From contig NZ_JAIVKM010000001.1 of assembly GCF_020523985.1 (NCBI RefSeq), positions 186,001 through 250,000 of the forward strand: 64,000 bases of DNA. The letters are read 5' to 3'. Source of the DNA: Mangrovibacter yixingensis. Its GTDB lineage: Bacteria > Pseudomonadota > Gammaproteobacteria > Enterobacterales > Enterobacteriaceae. A program made the position numbers and the translations under genes. Positions 50,733 to 59,760 of the stretch are shown one piece after another (the first letter of the stretch is position 1; the number at the start of each line of letters is the position of its first letter). The notes under the pieces are model-generated. The model saw only the letters and a program-made list of their open reading frames with translations. It was not told the origin of the DNA and ran no database searches.

Positions 50733-51630
50733 GTGCAGTACTCCGGCGGCGCTGGCGCAATAGCATCAGCAGGTAAATGGCAATCAGTACGGCACACATC
50801 AGTGCCATCAGAATGGCGTAAGCCGCACCACTGCCTGCGCGCATATAACTGAACGATTCCTGGTAAACGAAAAAGCTCAGGGTTTTGGTGCTGTCCATGG
50901 GGCCGCCACGTGTCATGACGTAGATGATGTCGAAAACTTTGAAGGCATCAATGGTACGCAGAACCAAAGCTACACCCAGGGGCGCGACAATGGCCGGGAA
51001 GGTGATGGCACGAAAGCGCCGCCATGCACTGGCACCATCAAGCCTTGCCGCTTCATACAAGTCTTCCGGTATGGATTGCAGCGCAGCGAGCACCAACAAT
51101 GTCACCAGTGGGTAGTTTTTCCAGATATCGGCAAACATCACACTGTTCAGCGCTGCGTCCGTTGAGCCCAGCCAGGAACGGTAGCTGTCCAAAATACCCA
51201 GTTGGGTGAGCAGGGCATTGATGCTGCCGTAATCCGGGTTAAAGTTCAGCCGCCACATCATGGCGTTAACGATGGTGGGCAGCGCCCAGGGGAGGATCAC
51301 CAGCACCCGCAGAATGTTGCGCCCGACAAATTTCTGGTTAAGCAGCAGTGCCACTAATACGCCCAGTACGCCTTCGATTGCCACAGACACAACCGTAAAG
51401 TAGAGCGTGCGGCCAAATGCGTCCCGAAAATCCGGGTCGGTCAGGGCGTAAATGTAGTTATCCAGCCCAATATAATTTGGGCTGGTCCCGGTGCTGATAA
51501 GCGCGGCATCGGTAAAACTTAACCACAGGGTACGCAGCAATGGCCAGGCTGTTAGCAACAGCATCATGATAACCATGGGTGCTAACAGCACCCATGCCTG
51601 ACGGTGTTCGCGTTGTTGCAAATTCAGCAT
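50722..51630 (-). CDS. Sugar ABC importer permease, MalF/UgpA type
   Basis: A 302-residue inner-membrane protein with about six TM segments and the EAA loop LYEAARLDGASAWRRFRAITFP (about 200-220). It forms the heterodimeric channel with the MalG-type permease. The ATG at 51630 is preferred over the adjacent GTG at 51633 because AAGGA lies 6 nt upstream of it. It starts 9 bp after the binding-protein stop. Confidence 0.9.
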   Translation of the reverse strand: MLNLQQREHRQAWVLLAPMVIMMLLLTAWPLLRTLWLSFTDAALISTGTSPNYIGLDNYIYALTDPDFRDAFGRTLYFTVVSVAIEGVLGVLVALLLNQKFVGRNILRVLVILPWALPTIVNAMMWRLNFNPDYGSINALLTQLGILDSYRSWLGSTDAALNSVMFADIWKNYPLVTLLVLAALQSIPEDLYEAARLDGASAWRRFRAITFPAIVAPLGVALVLRTIDAFKVFDIIYVMTRGGPMDSTKTLSFFVYQESFSYMRAGSGAAYAILMALMCAVLIAIYLLMLLRQRRRSTAHEA

Positions 51631-51639
51631 CACGCTTCC

Positions 51640-52884
51640 TTAACGCAGACGTGCCGCGCTTTTATCTACGGCTTTCATAGCGTCTTGTGGTGTTGCTTTG
51701 CCTTGTAATACCGCCTGGAGTTGTTGCTGCAAGGTATTAGACAGGCGTGAATAGTCTGCCGTTTCCGGGCGGGAAAGCATGACATTCAAAGAAGTATCGG
51801 CGGCTTTAATCAGGCTTTCCTGGCCCTGAGCGACTGCCGGGTCGGTATAAGATGCTTTCCAGATGGGCAGGCTCAGTTTGGCGTATTTATCCTGTACCGG
51901 TTGCGAGGTGATATAGCTGATAAACTGCCATGCCTGTTCCGGATGCTGGCTGCCTTGAGTGATACCTAAGCCCATCGAACCATTTACCGCACCGGCTTTG
52001 CCTGGCGCATCGCCTGGGGCAGGCATAATCGCGACATCACCCGCTACTTTGCTCTGTTTCGGGTCATTTGCCATGTTGTACATGTAGGTCCAGTTCAGGG
52101 CGAATGCGGCATCACCATTAGAGAAGGCTTTACGAACATCTTCCTCAAGGTATTCCCGTGAAGCCGGGTTAGTCAGGCCTTCATCCAGCGAGCTTTTCAT
52201 CAGCTTCAGTGCCGCCAGCGAAGCCGGGGAGCTGAAATCCAGTTTGTCGTTGTGATAGAAACTGCCGCCAAATCCCGATACCAAAGTGGTGTAATCACAC
52301 ACCAGCGCTTCAGACTGTGACCAACTCCAGACCAGCGGGTATTTCACAATGCCTTTGTCTTTAATGATTTTTGCATCGTCCATCACCTGCTGCCAGGTGG
52401 CTGGCGGCTGGGTTATCCCGGCTTTACTGAGCATGGCTTTGTTGTAGTAGAGATATTTGGTATCCAGAATCCACGGCATACCCAGCGTTTTCCCTTTGTA
52501 AACCACGGTGTTCATCGCACCAGGGAAAATCTTTTCACGTTCAGCATCGGGGATACGTGTGCTGACATCTTGCAGCAGGTTAAAGCGGGTAAATTCTGCC
52601 GGCCAGATGGCATCAAACAGCACCACATCGTAGCCGTTGGTGCCAGCACCACGTGCCGCGACGATTTTGTCATGCAGCGCTTCATAAGGCACAAACTCCA
52701 GGTTGACGTGAATATCCGGGTGCTGTTTTTGGAAATCACTGGTCATGGCACGAATATCGTTTTCGCTGTAGGCCGCCTGGGTCATAAACAAGGCGTTGAT
52801 TTGTGTGGCAGCCGTGGCGCTGGTACAAACTGCGAGCATTGCCAGCAGGCTCAGACGCAAGCGGTGTGTATTGTGGTGACGCAT
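51640..52884 (-). CDS. Extracellular solute-binding protein family 1 (sugar)
   Basis: A protein of 414 residues with a signal peptide ending near TSATAATQ (about 25). The mature sequence has family 1 features: FQKQHPDIHVNLEFVPYEALHDKI, then YDVVLFDAIWPAEF and GMPWILDTKYLYYNKAMLSKAGI, typical of oligo- or monosaccharide-binding proteins. It is the first gene of the operon binding protein, two permeases, PfkB kinase, ATPase, and is divergent from the ROK repressor. The sugar is not predictable from sequence alone. Confidence 0.9.
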   Translation of the reverse strand: MRHHNTHRLRLSLLAMLAVCTSATAATQINALFMTQAAYSENDIRAMTSDFQKQHPDIHVNLEFVPYEALHDKIVAARGAGTNGYDVVLFDAIWPAEFTRFNLLQDVSTRIPDAEREKIFPGAMNTVVYKGKTLGMPWILDTKYLYYNKAMLSKAGITQPPATWQQVMDDAKIIKDKGIVKYPLVWSWSQSEALVCDYTTLVSGFGGSFYHNDKLDFSSPASLAALKLMKSSLDEGLTNPASREYLEEDVRKAFSNGDAAFALNWTYMYNMANDPKQSKVAGDVAIMPAPGDAPGKAGAVNGSMGLGITQGSQHPEQAWQFISYITSQPVQDKYAKLSLPIWKASYTDPAVAQGQESLIKAADTSLNVMLSRPETADYSRLSNTLQQQLQAVLQGKATPQDAMKAVDKSAARLR

Positions 52885-52969
52885 GGTGTTCTCCCCCAGC
52901 CCTGTTACCTGGGTTGCTTTCTTTTGCTGTGTGCAACCGGGTGTCAGAGCGTAAAACCGTTTATGATTT

Positions 52970-52994
52970 ATTAAATCAATTTGATTGATTTAAT
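52970..52994. promoter_or_regulatory. Candidate ROK-repressor operator
   Basis: Perfect 10-bp arms ATTAAATCAA (52970-52979) and TTGATTTAAT (52985-52994) with a 5-bp centre lie in the divergent promoter. AT-rich palindromes of this kind are typical for ROK repressors. It is about 85 bp upstream of the binding-protein gene. Confidence 0.65.
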
Positions 52995-53150
52995 CAGGAT
53001 GACAAAAAGGTCCGGCTGACTTCGCCTTCACTGATTAAGCTTTAAGCAAACTTTATGCCAGCCAATGAACAGGGCACAAAGCTTGCTTAACCGTTGCTAT
53101 CCGCCAGGGGGCAGAAGATACTGCCCGCAGGGCCGCCAGGAAAGGAACAG

Positions 53151-54323
53151 ATGAAAACCTCAGGAACCAACCTTGAACACGCGCGTGCGCACAACCGGCG
53201 AGTGGTTATTGAAACCATTCGGTTGCACGGTGAGCTGACACGGGCAGAGCTGGCGCGGCTTACCGCTCTGACACCGCAAACCGTTTCAAATATTGTGGCG
53301 GAACTACAACAGGCAGAAATTTTACTCAGCCATGCGCCACGAAAAGTTTCCGGGCGTGGCCAACCGGCTGTTCCGGTCAGCCTGAACCCGGCCAGTGCCT
53401 GGTCCGTTGGGATCCATTTGGATCACCAGACGTTAATTATCGTGCTGGTGGATTTGGCCGGTGAAATTCATTTCCGGCGGCTCATTATGGTGCAAAAGCC
53501 CCAGCCCGATGCCACATTTGCGCGCATTATGGCGGTTATTGATGAGATAAAAGCCTTACCGGGGCTGGACTGGCAAAAAGTGCTGGGTGCCGGAGTAGTA
53601 ATGCCTGGTCCATTTGGTGTGGAAGGGATTTCTTCTGCCGGGCCGACAACACTGAATGGCTGGCAGCATGTTGATGTCGCCGCTACGCTCTCGGCGCTGA
53701 TTGGGCTGCCGGTGACGCTGGAGAATGATGCCACGGTTGCGGCAATCGGTGAGCGTTTCCATGGCGTAGCCCGCCAACTCAGTTCATTTATCTACTTGTA
53801 TATTGGTACTGGCCTGGGGGCCGGAATTTTTACCGATGGGCATATCTACTCTGGCCATGAGCATAATGCAGGGGAAGTGGGGCACATAGTGGTTCAGCCA
53901 GGTGGTAAGGCCTGTTATTGCGGGAACCATGGTTGCCTTGAGCGCTATGTCTCTTTGCAAGCAGCGTATGAGTTTTGCGGCCTTGACCCTTACCAGGCGC
54001 TGCCCGATGACTTGCTGGCGGTGGATGATGCGCTGTTTGACTGCTGGGTAGAGACGGCGCTGCCGCCGTTACGCCAGGCGATTAATATGCTGGAGTGTAT
54101 TTTTGATGCGCAAACCGTGGTGGTGGGGGGCATGATGCCTGCACCATTGCTGGAGAAAGTGCTGGCACGTCTGCCACCGTTTTACCAGTCGGTACGCGGG
54201 CGTTACCTGGATGGCATGCGGGTGAAAATGGGGATGTCTGGCATGGACACTGCAGCGCTTGGGGCGGCAGCCCTGCCGATTTTTGATGAGTTTAACCCAC
54301 AATTTCAGGTGCTGATGAAGTAG
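53151..54323 (+). CDS. ROK-family transcriptional repressor
   Basis: A protein of 390 residues. The N-terminal HTH (about 18-65) reads RLHGELTRAELARLTALTPQTVSNIVAELQQAEIL; the C-terminal ROK kinase-fold domain has the YLYIGTGLGAGIFTDG glycine-rich motif and the zinc motif ACYCGNHGCLERYVS (C-x-C-x4-C). It is divergent from the sugar importer operon and presumably represses it until the sugar or its phosphate binds. The start 53151 is chosen because AAAGGA lies just upstream; the frame is open to 53094. Confidence 0.88.
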   Translation: MKTSGTNLEHARAHNRRVVIETIRLHGELTRAELARLTALTPQTVSNIVAELQQAEILLSHAPRKVSGRGQPAVPVSLNPASAWSVGIHLDHQTLIIVLVDLAGEIHFRRLIMVQKPQPDATFARIMAVIDEIKALPGLDWQKVLGAGVVMPGPFGVEGISSAGPTTLNGWQHVDVAATLSALIGLPVTLENDATVAAIGERFHGVARQLSSFIYLYIGTGLGAGIFTDGHIYSGHEHNAGEVGHIVVQPGGKACYCGNHGCLERYVSLQAAYEFCGLDPYQALPDDLLAVDDALFDCWVETALPPLRQAINMLECIFDAQTVVVGGMMPAPLLEKVLARLPPFYQSVRGRYLDGMRVKMGMSGMDTAALGAAALPIFDEFNPQFQVLMK

Positions 54324-54366
54324 GTGCTGGCGGGTTCAGGCGTCCAGGGAAAACACCAGAGTGGGA

Positions 54367-54392
54367 GCCGGGGCAGATATTTCTGCCCCGGC
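54367..54392. terminator. Bidirectional terminator between ROK and cold-shock-domain genes
   Basis: An 11-bp perfect GC-rich stem, GCCGGGGCAGA (54367-54377) with TCTGCCCCGGC (54382-54392), loop TATT, lies between convergent genes. Confidence 0.75.
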
Positions 54393-54402
54393 GCTGAACG
54401 CG

Positions 54403-54885
54403 TCAGACTTTGAGCATTTTCACTGTTGCATCAATGTCGATTTCATCTTCTGTGAAGATCAGCGTGGTTCCCTGAAAAGTGGTGATCACCAGTTTTTTCA
54501 CTGAACGCATCTCACCGGTTTTTTGTGCCGATTTTGGCCTGATGCTGTTCATCAGTATGCCGACAGACAGCACCGCATTTTCTTTATCAATCCGGGTGTC
54601 GGCAGGCTCTTCTTCACTGTAAACCAGGTAAGACTTAATCGAGGTGAGTTTCACGCGCTCACCGGCGATATACAGGTGTTTGCTCTCTGGTGCCACTTTC
54701 ACCGCGAAGGCTGATAACCCTTTGTTATTGGTGCCTGGCTCAAAGGTTACCGCCGCATCTTTCTTAATCAGTTCTGGGTTAGATACCTTGATGACATGGA
54801 AATAGCGGTTGTCGCCGTTTTCATCTTTGATAAACCCAAAACCTTTGTCCTGGAACCAGGTTGTGATTGTTCCTTTCATGGTCAT
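54403..54885 (-). CDS. Cold-shock-domain protein with C-terminal extension
   Basis: A protein of 160 residues. Residues 1-65 form a cold-shock domain with the RNA-binding motifs KGFGFIK (RNP1-like) and NRYFHVI (RNP2-like). Residues about 70-160 are an extension, ending EDEIDIDATVKMLKV, shared by a group of enterobacterial CSD proteins. It is longer than CspA-type proteins (about 70 residues). Nucleic-acid binding is likely; no specific role is known to me. There is an ATG two codons downstream that could also serve as start. Confidence 0.8.
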   Translation of the reverse strand: MTMKGTITTWFQDKGFGFIKDENGDNRYFHVIKVSNPELIKKDAAVTFEPGTNNKGLSAFAVKVAPESKHLYIAGERVKLTSIKSYLVYSEEEPADTRIDKENAVLSVGILMNSIRPKSAQKTGEMRSVKKLVITTFQGTTLIFTEDEIDIDATVKMLKV

Positions 54886-55136
54886 TACCGCTTACTTACA
54901 GGTTGTTCACTCAATTTCGCAGCGCGCAGTGTAAAGCACAATGCTCGGGCAGACTACGTCTTTGGTTTAAGTCTGGCTGTTATCTTGCGTAAAGGCGAGG
55001 GTGAACAACAAATATTCGCGGGAGTTTTGGGCAGAACATCAAAAAACGGTGTATGGCGCCCCGGAAGTACAGATCCAATCTGGCAGGCCACAGCCCCGAG
55101 TCTGCAAGGGCTGTGGTTATCTTAAACAGCTAATAT

Positions 55137-57347
55137 TCAGAACTGCCAGGTGACACTCACCGACATGTTGCGTGGCTCACCATAAACATAGTTGTTCATG
55201 TACGCATAGTATTTGCGGTCGAACAAGTTGCTGATGTTCCCCTGCACAGAAACTTGTTTGGTCACCTGATAACGAGCAAACAAGTTAGCCAGCGGGTAAC
55301 TTCCCTGGTACACGCGTTTGGTTGTGCCATCTGGCGCGCTGACATCTTCAAAGACGCGGTTTTGCCAGTTGACACCGCCACCCAGCGTAAGGGCGGGAAG
55401 TTCTGGGACATTGTAGCTGGCGAAAAGTTTAAAGCTGGTTTGGGGTTGATCCGGGTTATAACGGCCATCGGAATCTCTGGCCACATAACGTGTTGCGCCG
55501 AACGTCATTTGCAGGTTATCGGTAAGCGCTCCATTCAGTTCAAATTCCGCGCCCTTGCTGCGTGCGCCTTTTGTGGCTACATACGCCTGCTCACTGCTGT
55601 TATTCACATAAGAACCACTGACTTCCTGGCCGACATTGTTTTGTTCAATGCGAAAGAGAGCCATAGTTGCGGTCAGTCGGCCATCAAGCCAGGCGGATTT
55701 CAGCCCGGTTTCGTAACTTTTCCCGGTAACCGGGGCCAGGTAGTGCCCACTGGTGTCCCGGTAAGTTTGCGGCTGAAAAATCGAGGTATAGCTGGCATAA
55801 GCAGACCAGGTGTCGTTAATGTCATACACCACACCGGCATAAGGCGTGGTGTTGTTCTTTTTCATATCACCGCTGCTGCCAATGGTACTGTACTGGGTGT
55901 AGCGGGCACCCACAATCAGCGATAACGGGTCGGCCAGTGAAAAGCGCGCTGCGGTATAAGCGGATTTCTGCCGCACGACATCATTAGCGTTTGCATACCA
56001 GTCGCTCCAGTTTGGTTCAGCGATGTCGCCATTCCAGCTATTGTTGAAAATACCGATATCGCTGGTTGCCATGTCATAAGCGTCTTCATCGGTAACCCCA
56101 TCCCGGCTGTAGGTGGAGTTATGCTGGCGGCTATACGTGAGGCCTGCCATTAGCTGGTGTTGCCGCCCGAACAGTTCGAATGGGCCACTGGCATAACCAT
56201 CCACTGATGTTTGCTCACGTTTGCCCCGGTCCATACTGCCAAATCCATCGGCACCTTCCCCGGTTTGCTCATTTGGCGCAGAGAGGTAACCCACATACAG
56301 CAATTTATCACTGAAGGTATTTTCAGCGTGGGTACCGTTCAGGCGGAAGGACCATCCGTTATCAAAGTTATGTGTCAGGTCGGCATAAACTTTACGCACG
56401 GTGGTGTGGTAATACGTCCAGTCTGCCGAAGAGTTCAGGCTGCGCCGGTAGTGGGTCAATGAGCTGTTGCTGTAGAAGACAGGGTTTCCGCCCCAGGTCG
56501 GATCCCGTGTGTCTGCATCCTGGTAATCCCAGGCCAGAGACAGAGTGGTACTGTCATTCAGGTCTGCATCGACAACACCATATAAAAACTTGGTGTTTTT
56601 ATGGTAACGGTCCAGCCAACTGTCCTGATCCTGATACCCTGCGATGACACGGCCACGAATCGTTCCGGAATCATTTAACGGTGTGCTGATATCAGCTACA
56701 TAGCGTTGTTTATTCCAACTGCCATAGCTGGCGGTGAGGTTACCGGTGAATGTTTTACTGTCGGCATGTTTACGCACCATGTTAACTGAAGCCGCCGGGC
56801 TGCCAGCCCCGGTCATCAGCCCGGTCGCCCCGCGCACCACTTCAATGCGGTCGTAAATGGCGGTATCGGATGCGGCATCACCAAAATTCCAGGCGTCACC
56901 CATGCTGGTGGGAATACCATCGTAGGTGAAATTCGTGATTTGGAAGCCGCGTGAGTAGTAATAAGAGCGCTCGCTGTCGTCCTGTTGGGTTGTGATCCCT
57001 GTGGTATTGCTAAGAACGTCATTGATGGTTTGCAGTTGCTGGTCTTGCATACGTTGCTGTGTCACCACACTGAGCGACTGCGGAACGTCTCGCGGAGTCA
57101 GTAGCAGTTTGGTGCCAGCCCGCGTGGTTTTAACCTGGTAATCCTTGCTTTCCTGGGAAGCTGTGTCTTTCTTTGTTGTGGCATTGACCACCATGGTTTG
57201 TTCGTTGCTGGCTGTGTCTGTTGTGGTGTTGTCTGCCGCAATGGCCTGGGTTGGGTTGAACAATGTATGAATTGCCAGTGCGAGAAGAGAAAGCGTGAAT
57301 CTGGGTTGAAGAATCGGTTTTCCCGGTTTCCTGTGATTAAACGACAT
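55137..57347 (-). CDS. fhuE: TonB-dependent siderophore receptor, FhuE-like
   Basis: A 736-residue outer-membrane receptor with an extended signal region (to about residue 38, TQAIAADN), a TonB box near EQTMVVNA, a plug domain (about 65-215; DVPQSLSVVTQQRMQDQQLQTINDVL, ...YYYSRGFQITNFTYDGIP, EVVRGATGLMTGAGSPAASVNMVRKHA) and a 22-strand barrel ending in WQF. Similarity in plan and wording to E. coli FhuE (ferric-coprogen and ferric-rhodotorulate) is strong all along. The start at 57347 follows GGGGAT; the frame is open to 57362. A Fur box lies upstream at 57441-57459. Confidence 0.85.
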   Translation of the reverse strand: MSFNHRKPGKPILQPRFTLSLLALAIHTLFNPTQAIAADNTTTDTASNEQTMVVNATTKKDTASQESKDYQVKTTRAGTKLLLTPRDVPQSLSVVTQQRMQDQQLQTINDVLSNTTGITTQQDDSERSYYYSRGFQITNFTYDGIPTSMGDAWNFGDAASDTAIYDRIEVVRGATGLMTGAGSPAASVNMVRKHADSKTFTGNLTASYGSWNKQRYVADISTPLNDSGTIRGRVIAGYQDQDSWLDRYHKNTKFLYGVVDADLNDSTTLSLAWDYQDADTRDPTWGGNPVFYSNSSLTHYRRSLNSSADWTYYHTTVRKVYADLTHNFDNGWSFRLNGTHAENTFSDKLLYVGYLSAPNEQTGEGADGFGSMDRGKREQTSVDGYASGPFELFGRQHQLMAGLTYSRQHNSTYSRDGVTDEDAYDMATSDIGIFNNSWNGDIAEPNWSDWYANANDVVRQKSAYTAARFSLADPLSLIVGARYTQYSTIGSSGDMKKNNTTPYAGVVYDINDTWSAYASYTSIFQPQTYRDTSGHYLAPVTGKSYETGLKSAWLDGRLTATMALFRIEQNNVGQEVSGSYVNNSSEQAYVATKGARSKGAEFELNGALTDNLQMTFGATRYVARDSDGRYNPDQPQTSFKLFASYNVPELPALTLGGGVNWQNRVFEDVSAPDGTTKRVYQGSYPLANLFARYQVTKQVSVQGNISNLFDRKYYAYMNNYVYGEPRNMSVSVTWQF

Positions 57348-57440
57348 AATATCCCCGTCCAAAAGTTGTATTGCCGCTGCACAGCTTTGTTATTTGCTGC
57401 ATCAGTCCTGGTGAGCACATAGCAGGCTCATTATGAGAGG

Positions 57441-57459
57441 TTGAATGATAATTATTTTC
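57441..57459. promoter_or_regulatory. Fur box upstream of the FhuE-like receptor
   Basis: The 19-mer TTGAATGATAATTATTTTC matches the Fur consensus at 14 of 19 positions, including the AATGATAAT core. It lies about 95 bp upstream of the receptor start in the divergent region. Confidence 0.75.
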
Positions 57460-57662
57460 TTTATTATTCGTAAAATTATTTGCATGAAATGTGTAATTGT
57501 TTATTTCAGAATGATGAATGAGGAATGTGTTTTATAACAAATTGATTTATTTAGTGTATTTGTTATTTTGTGGATTTTTTGACAGTGGGCTATGCCTGGT
57601 TATTGCATGCTGCCTGGCTGCTGATACCTGTTTTACCTGATGTTTGCTAATTGCATTCTAAC

Positions 57663-57681
57663 GCGTATGATTCTCATTCTC
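57663..57681. promoter_or_regulatory. Fur box upstream of the YncE-like gene
   Basis: The 19-mer GCGTATGATTCTCATTCTC matches the Fur consensus at 13 of 19 positions. It lies about 60 bp upstream of the YncE-like gene. The 57348-57742 region otherwise holds only AT-rich promoter DNA. Confidence 0.6.
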
Positions 57682-57742
57682 TTTTTTGTGCCTGTATTGC
57701 CTGGGGCCAGATAGTACCGGGCATTGATTAATGGAGCCTGGA

Positions 57743-58837
57743 ATGAAATCGTTTTGCAGTCTGCCCAAAAGCGGTATTGCCACGCTAATTGCCGCCACCC
57801 TTGCCCTTACTGCCTGCCAGCATCAGCCTGAAAAAACTGCGGTTCCCACGCCTGCTGTGGCTGCTAAGCCTGTATACCCGCAAGTGACTCAGCGCGAAGT
57901 GGGCGATGGCTTATATGAAATGGCCTATTCGCCAGTGGCTGATGCGTTATATGTTGCCAGTGCTCAGAGCTTTAAAAATGTTAATGGCGGGGTTATCTAT
58001 CGCCTGAACCCGGTTACGCTTGCCACGGAAGGGGAAACACATACCGACCTGAAAAACTTTGGTATGGCTGCTGATGACGCAGGTGCTGTTTTCTATACCT
58101 CTAACTCCCTTGATGGCACTATTTCTAAAGTTGATGCCCGCAGCGGTAAGGTGTTGCAGCGGTTAAATTTAGGTGGGAAGAAAGACAAAGATGGTGATTT
58201 GCCGGGCGCGCGCGAATTGCTATTGCAGGGGCATAATTTGTACGTAAGCCGGGTGGCTGACCCAGGCTTTATTTCCATTGTGGATACCCGCACTTTCAAA
58301 CTGGCTGGCACTATTCAACATGCCGGGAAGTGGGTAACCGGTTTGCTCTACTCACCCTCAATGGGGGTTGTGTACGCTGCGAATGGCGATGGTGATATTC
58401 TGGTGATTAACCCCCGAACCCACAAAATAGAGCACCGTTGGACAGCGGGTGATAGCAAAAAATATCTCTTCCTGAATATGGCGGAGGACCCGGCCACCGG
58501 GCGTTTATTTGTAACCGATAATTCTCAGGGGAAAACCACACTGGTCTTTGATGAGCATACTGGCCGGGTCATTAAACGTATTCCGGGCGATGCACTGGGG
58601 ATTAAATTCAATGCACAGCGTAATGAAATCTACATTTCTCAGCGCGAAACGAAGAAGGTTTTGCAACTGGATGCCACGACTTATGCTGTGAAGCACAGCT
58701 GGTCATTCGACACTAATCCTAACAGCCTGCTGGTCTCACCGGACGGTAACACCTTGTACGTTACACTCAAGCAACCGTTTAATAAGGACAATTCAACACC
58801 GGGTAAAGACAGCGTGGTGCGTATTGCGCTGAAGTAA
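57743..58837 (+). CDS. YncE-like beta-propeller lipoprotein
   Basis: A 364-residue seven-bladed beta-propeller related to E. coli YncE: VGDGLYEMAYSPVADALYVASAQSFKNVNGGVIYRLNPVTL, DLKNFGMAADD, TGLLYSPSMGVVYAANGDGDI and NSLLVSPDGNTLYVTLKQ. E. coli YncE is periplasmic and Fur-repressed. Here the N-terminus has a lipobox, LTAC with the cysteine near residue 29, so it should be a lipoprotein. The start 57743 follows GGAG. It is divergent from the receptor gene, and both carry Fur boxes. Its role in iron metabolism is not established. Confidence 0.85.
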   Translation: MKSFCSLPKSGIATLIAATLALTACQHQPEKTAVPTPAVAAKPVYPQVTQREVGDGLYEMAYSPVADALYVASAQSFKNVNGGVIYRLNPVTLATEGETHTDLKNFGMAADDAGAVFYTSNSLDGTISKVDARSGKVLQRLNLGGKKDKDGDLPGARELLLQGHNLYVSRVADPGFISIVDTRTFKLAGTIQHAGKWVTGLLYSPSMGVVYAANGDGDILVINPRTHKIEHRWTAGDSKKYLFLNMAEDPATGRLFVTDNSQGKTTLVFDEHTGRVIKRIPGDALGIKFNAQRNEIYISQRETKKVLQLDATTYAVKHSWSFDTNPNSLLVSPDGNTLYVTLKQPFNKDNSTPGKDSVVRIALK

Positions 58838-58891
58838 CAGATGGGGTGCGGCTGCTAAACATGAACAGCCACCCTGAATACCTTTGCACAT

Positions 58892-58927
58892 CTGCCAGTT
58901 TCTTGCCGAACCTGGCAGGTTTTACTT
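58892..58927 (+). terminator. Terminator after the YncE-like gene
   Basis: Stem CTGCCAG (58892-58898) with CTGGCAG (58912-58918), followed by GTTTTACTTT. A second imperfect stem precedes it (about 58842-58873). It lies between the convergent YncE-like and hmuV genes. Confidence 0.65.
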
Positions 58928-58974
58928 TGACCAGTTAATTCCCCAGGCAACTGATCACCCTGAATGCACAGCGC

Positions 58975-59760
58975 TTATGAACACAAAAATACCTGCGGAG
59001 TACCTTCCTTTGGATGTTCACTCACCTGCACATCTGCGCCATACCAGCGGTTAATTATTGGTGCCTGAATAACAGCCTCCGGTGTCCCTTGTGCAACCAG
59101 TTTCCCCTGGTGCATCAACAACACCCGGCTGGCCCACAGTGCAGCCAGATTCAGGTCGTGCAGCACTGTGAAAACATGCAAGTTCTCCCCCGAAGTGAGG
59201 GTTTTCAGCAGGCGCATCAGGTGCTGCTGATAGCGTAGATCCAGGGCTGACGTAGGTTCATCAAGGAACAACCAGCCTTGTGGTGCGCCATTATGCCATA
59301 GTTGTGCCAGGCAACGAGCCAGTTGCACACGCTGTTGTTCACCACCCGATAATGTGCCACACAGCCGGTTGGCAAACGTATCGCAACCGGTAAGCGCCAG
59401 CACTTGCTGCACTATACTGTGTTCATGTTGTGGCCCCCAGGGCGCGCGCCCCATTGCCACTACCGCCGCCACTGGCCAGTTTGCCAGCCCTCGGGTATGT
59501 TGCAACATAACTGCCCGCTGGCGAGAAAGCGCTTGTGCAGGCCAGCCAGAAAGCGGCTGGCCTGCTAACAGTAACTCTCCGTTTTCTGCTGGCAGATAAC
59601 CGGTAAGCAGGCGCAATAGTGTCGATTTTCCCGCCCCGTTCGGGCCGATTAATGCCACTCGCTCCCCGGGCTTGAGTTCCAGAGAAATATCATCAACCAG
59701 CCAGCGAGCTTCCCGCTGTATGCGCAGGTTTTTCGCAATTAAGCTACCACTCACGGCCAA
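58975..59760 (-). CDS. hmuV: Haem ABC importer ATPase HmuV
   Basis: A 261-residue ATPase of the FecE/BtuD/HmuV type. Walker A is GPNGAGKST (about 39-47), the signature LSGGEQQR is near 142, Walker B is [12 protein letters not shown], and the switch His lies in TVLHDLN. It drives haem import across the inner membrane through HmuU. Its start overlaps hmuU by 17 bp and it is the last gene of hmuRSTUV. Confidence 0.93.
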   Translation of the reverse strand: MAVSGSLIAKNLRIQREARWLVDDISLELKPGERVALIGPNGAGKSTLLRLLTGYLPAENGELLLAGQPLSGWPAQALSRQRAVMLQHTRGLANWPVAAVVAMGRAPWGPQHEHSIVQQVLALTGCDTFANRLCGTLSGGEQQRVQLARCLAQLWHNGAPQGWLFLDEPTSALDLRYQQHLMRLLKTLTSGENLHVFTVLHDLNLAALWASRVLLMHQGKLVAQGTPEAVIQAPIINRWYGADVQVSEHPKEGTPQVFLCS

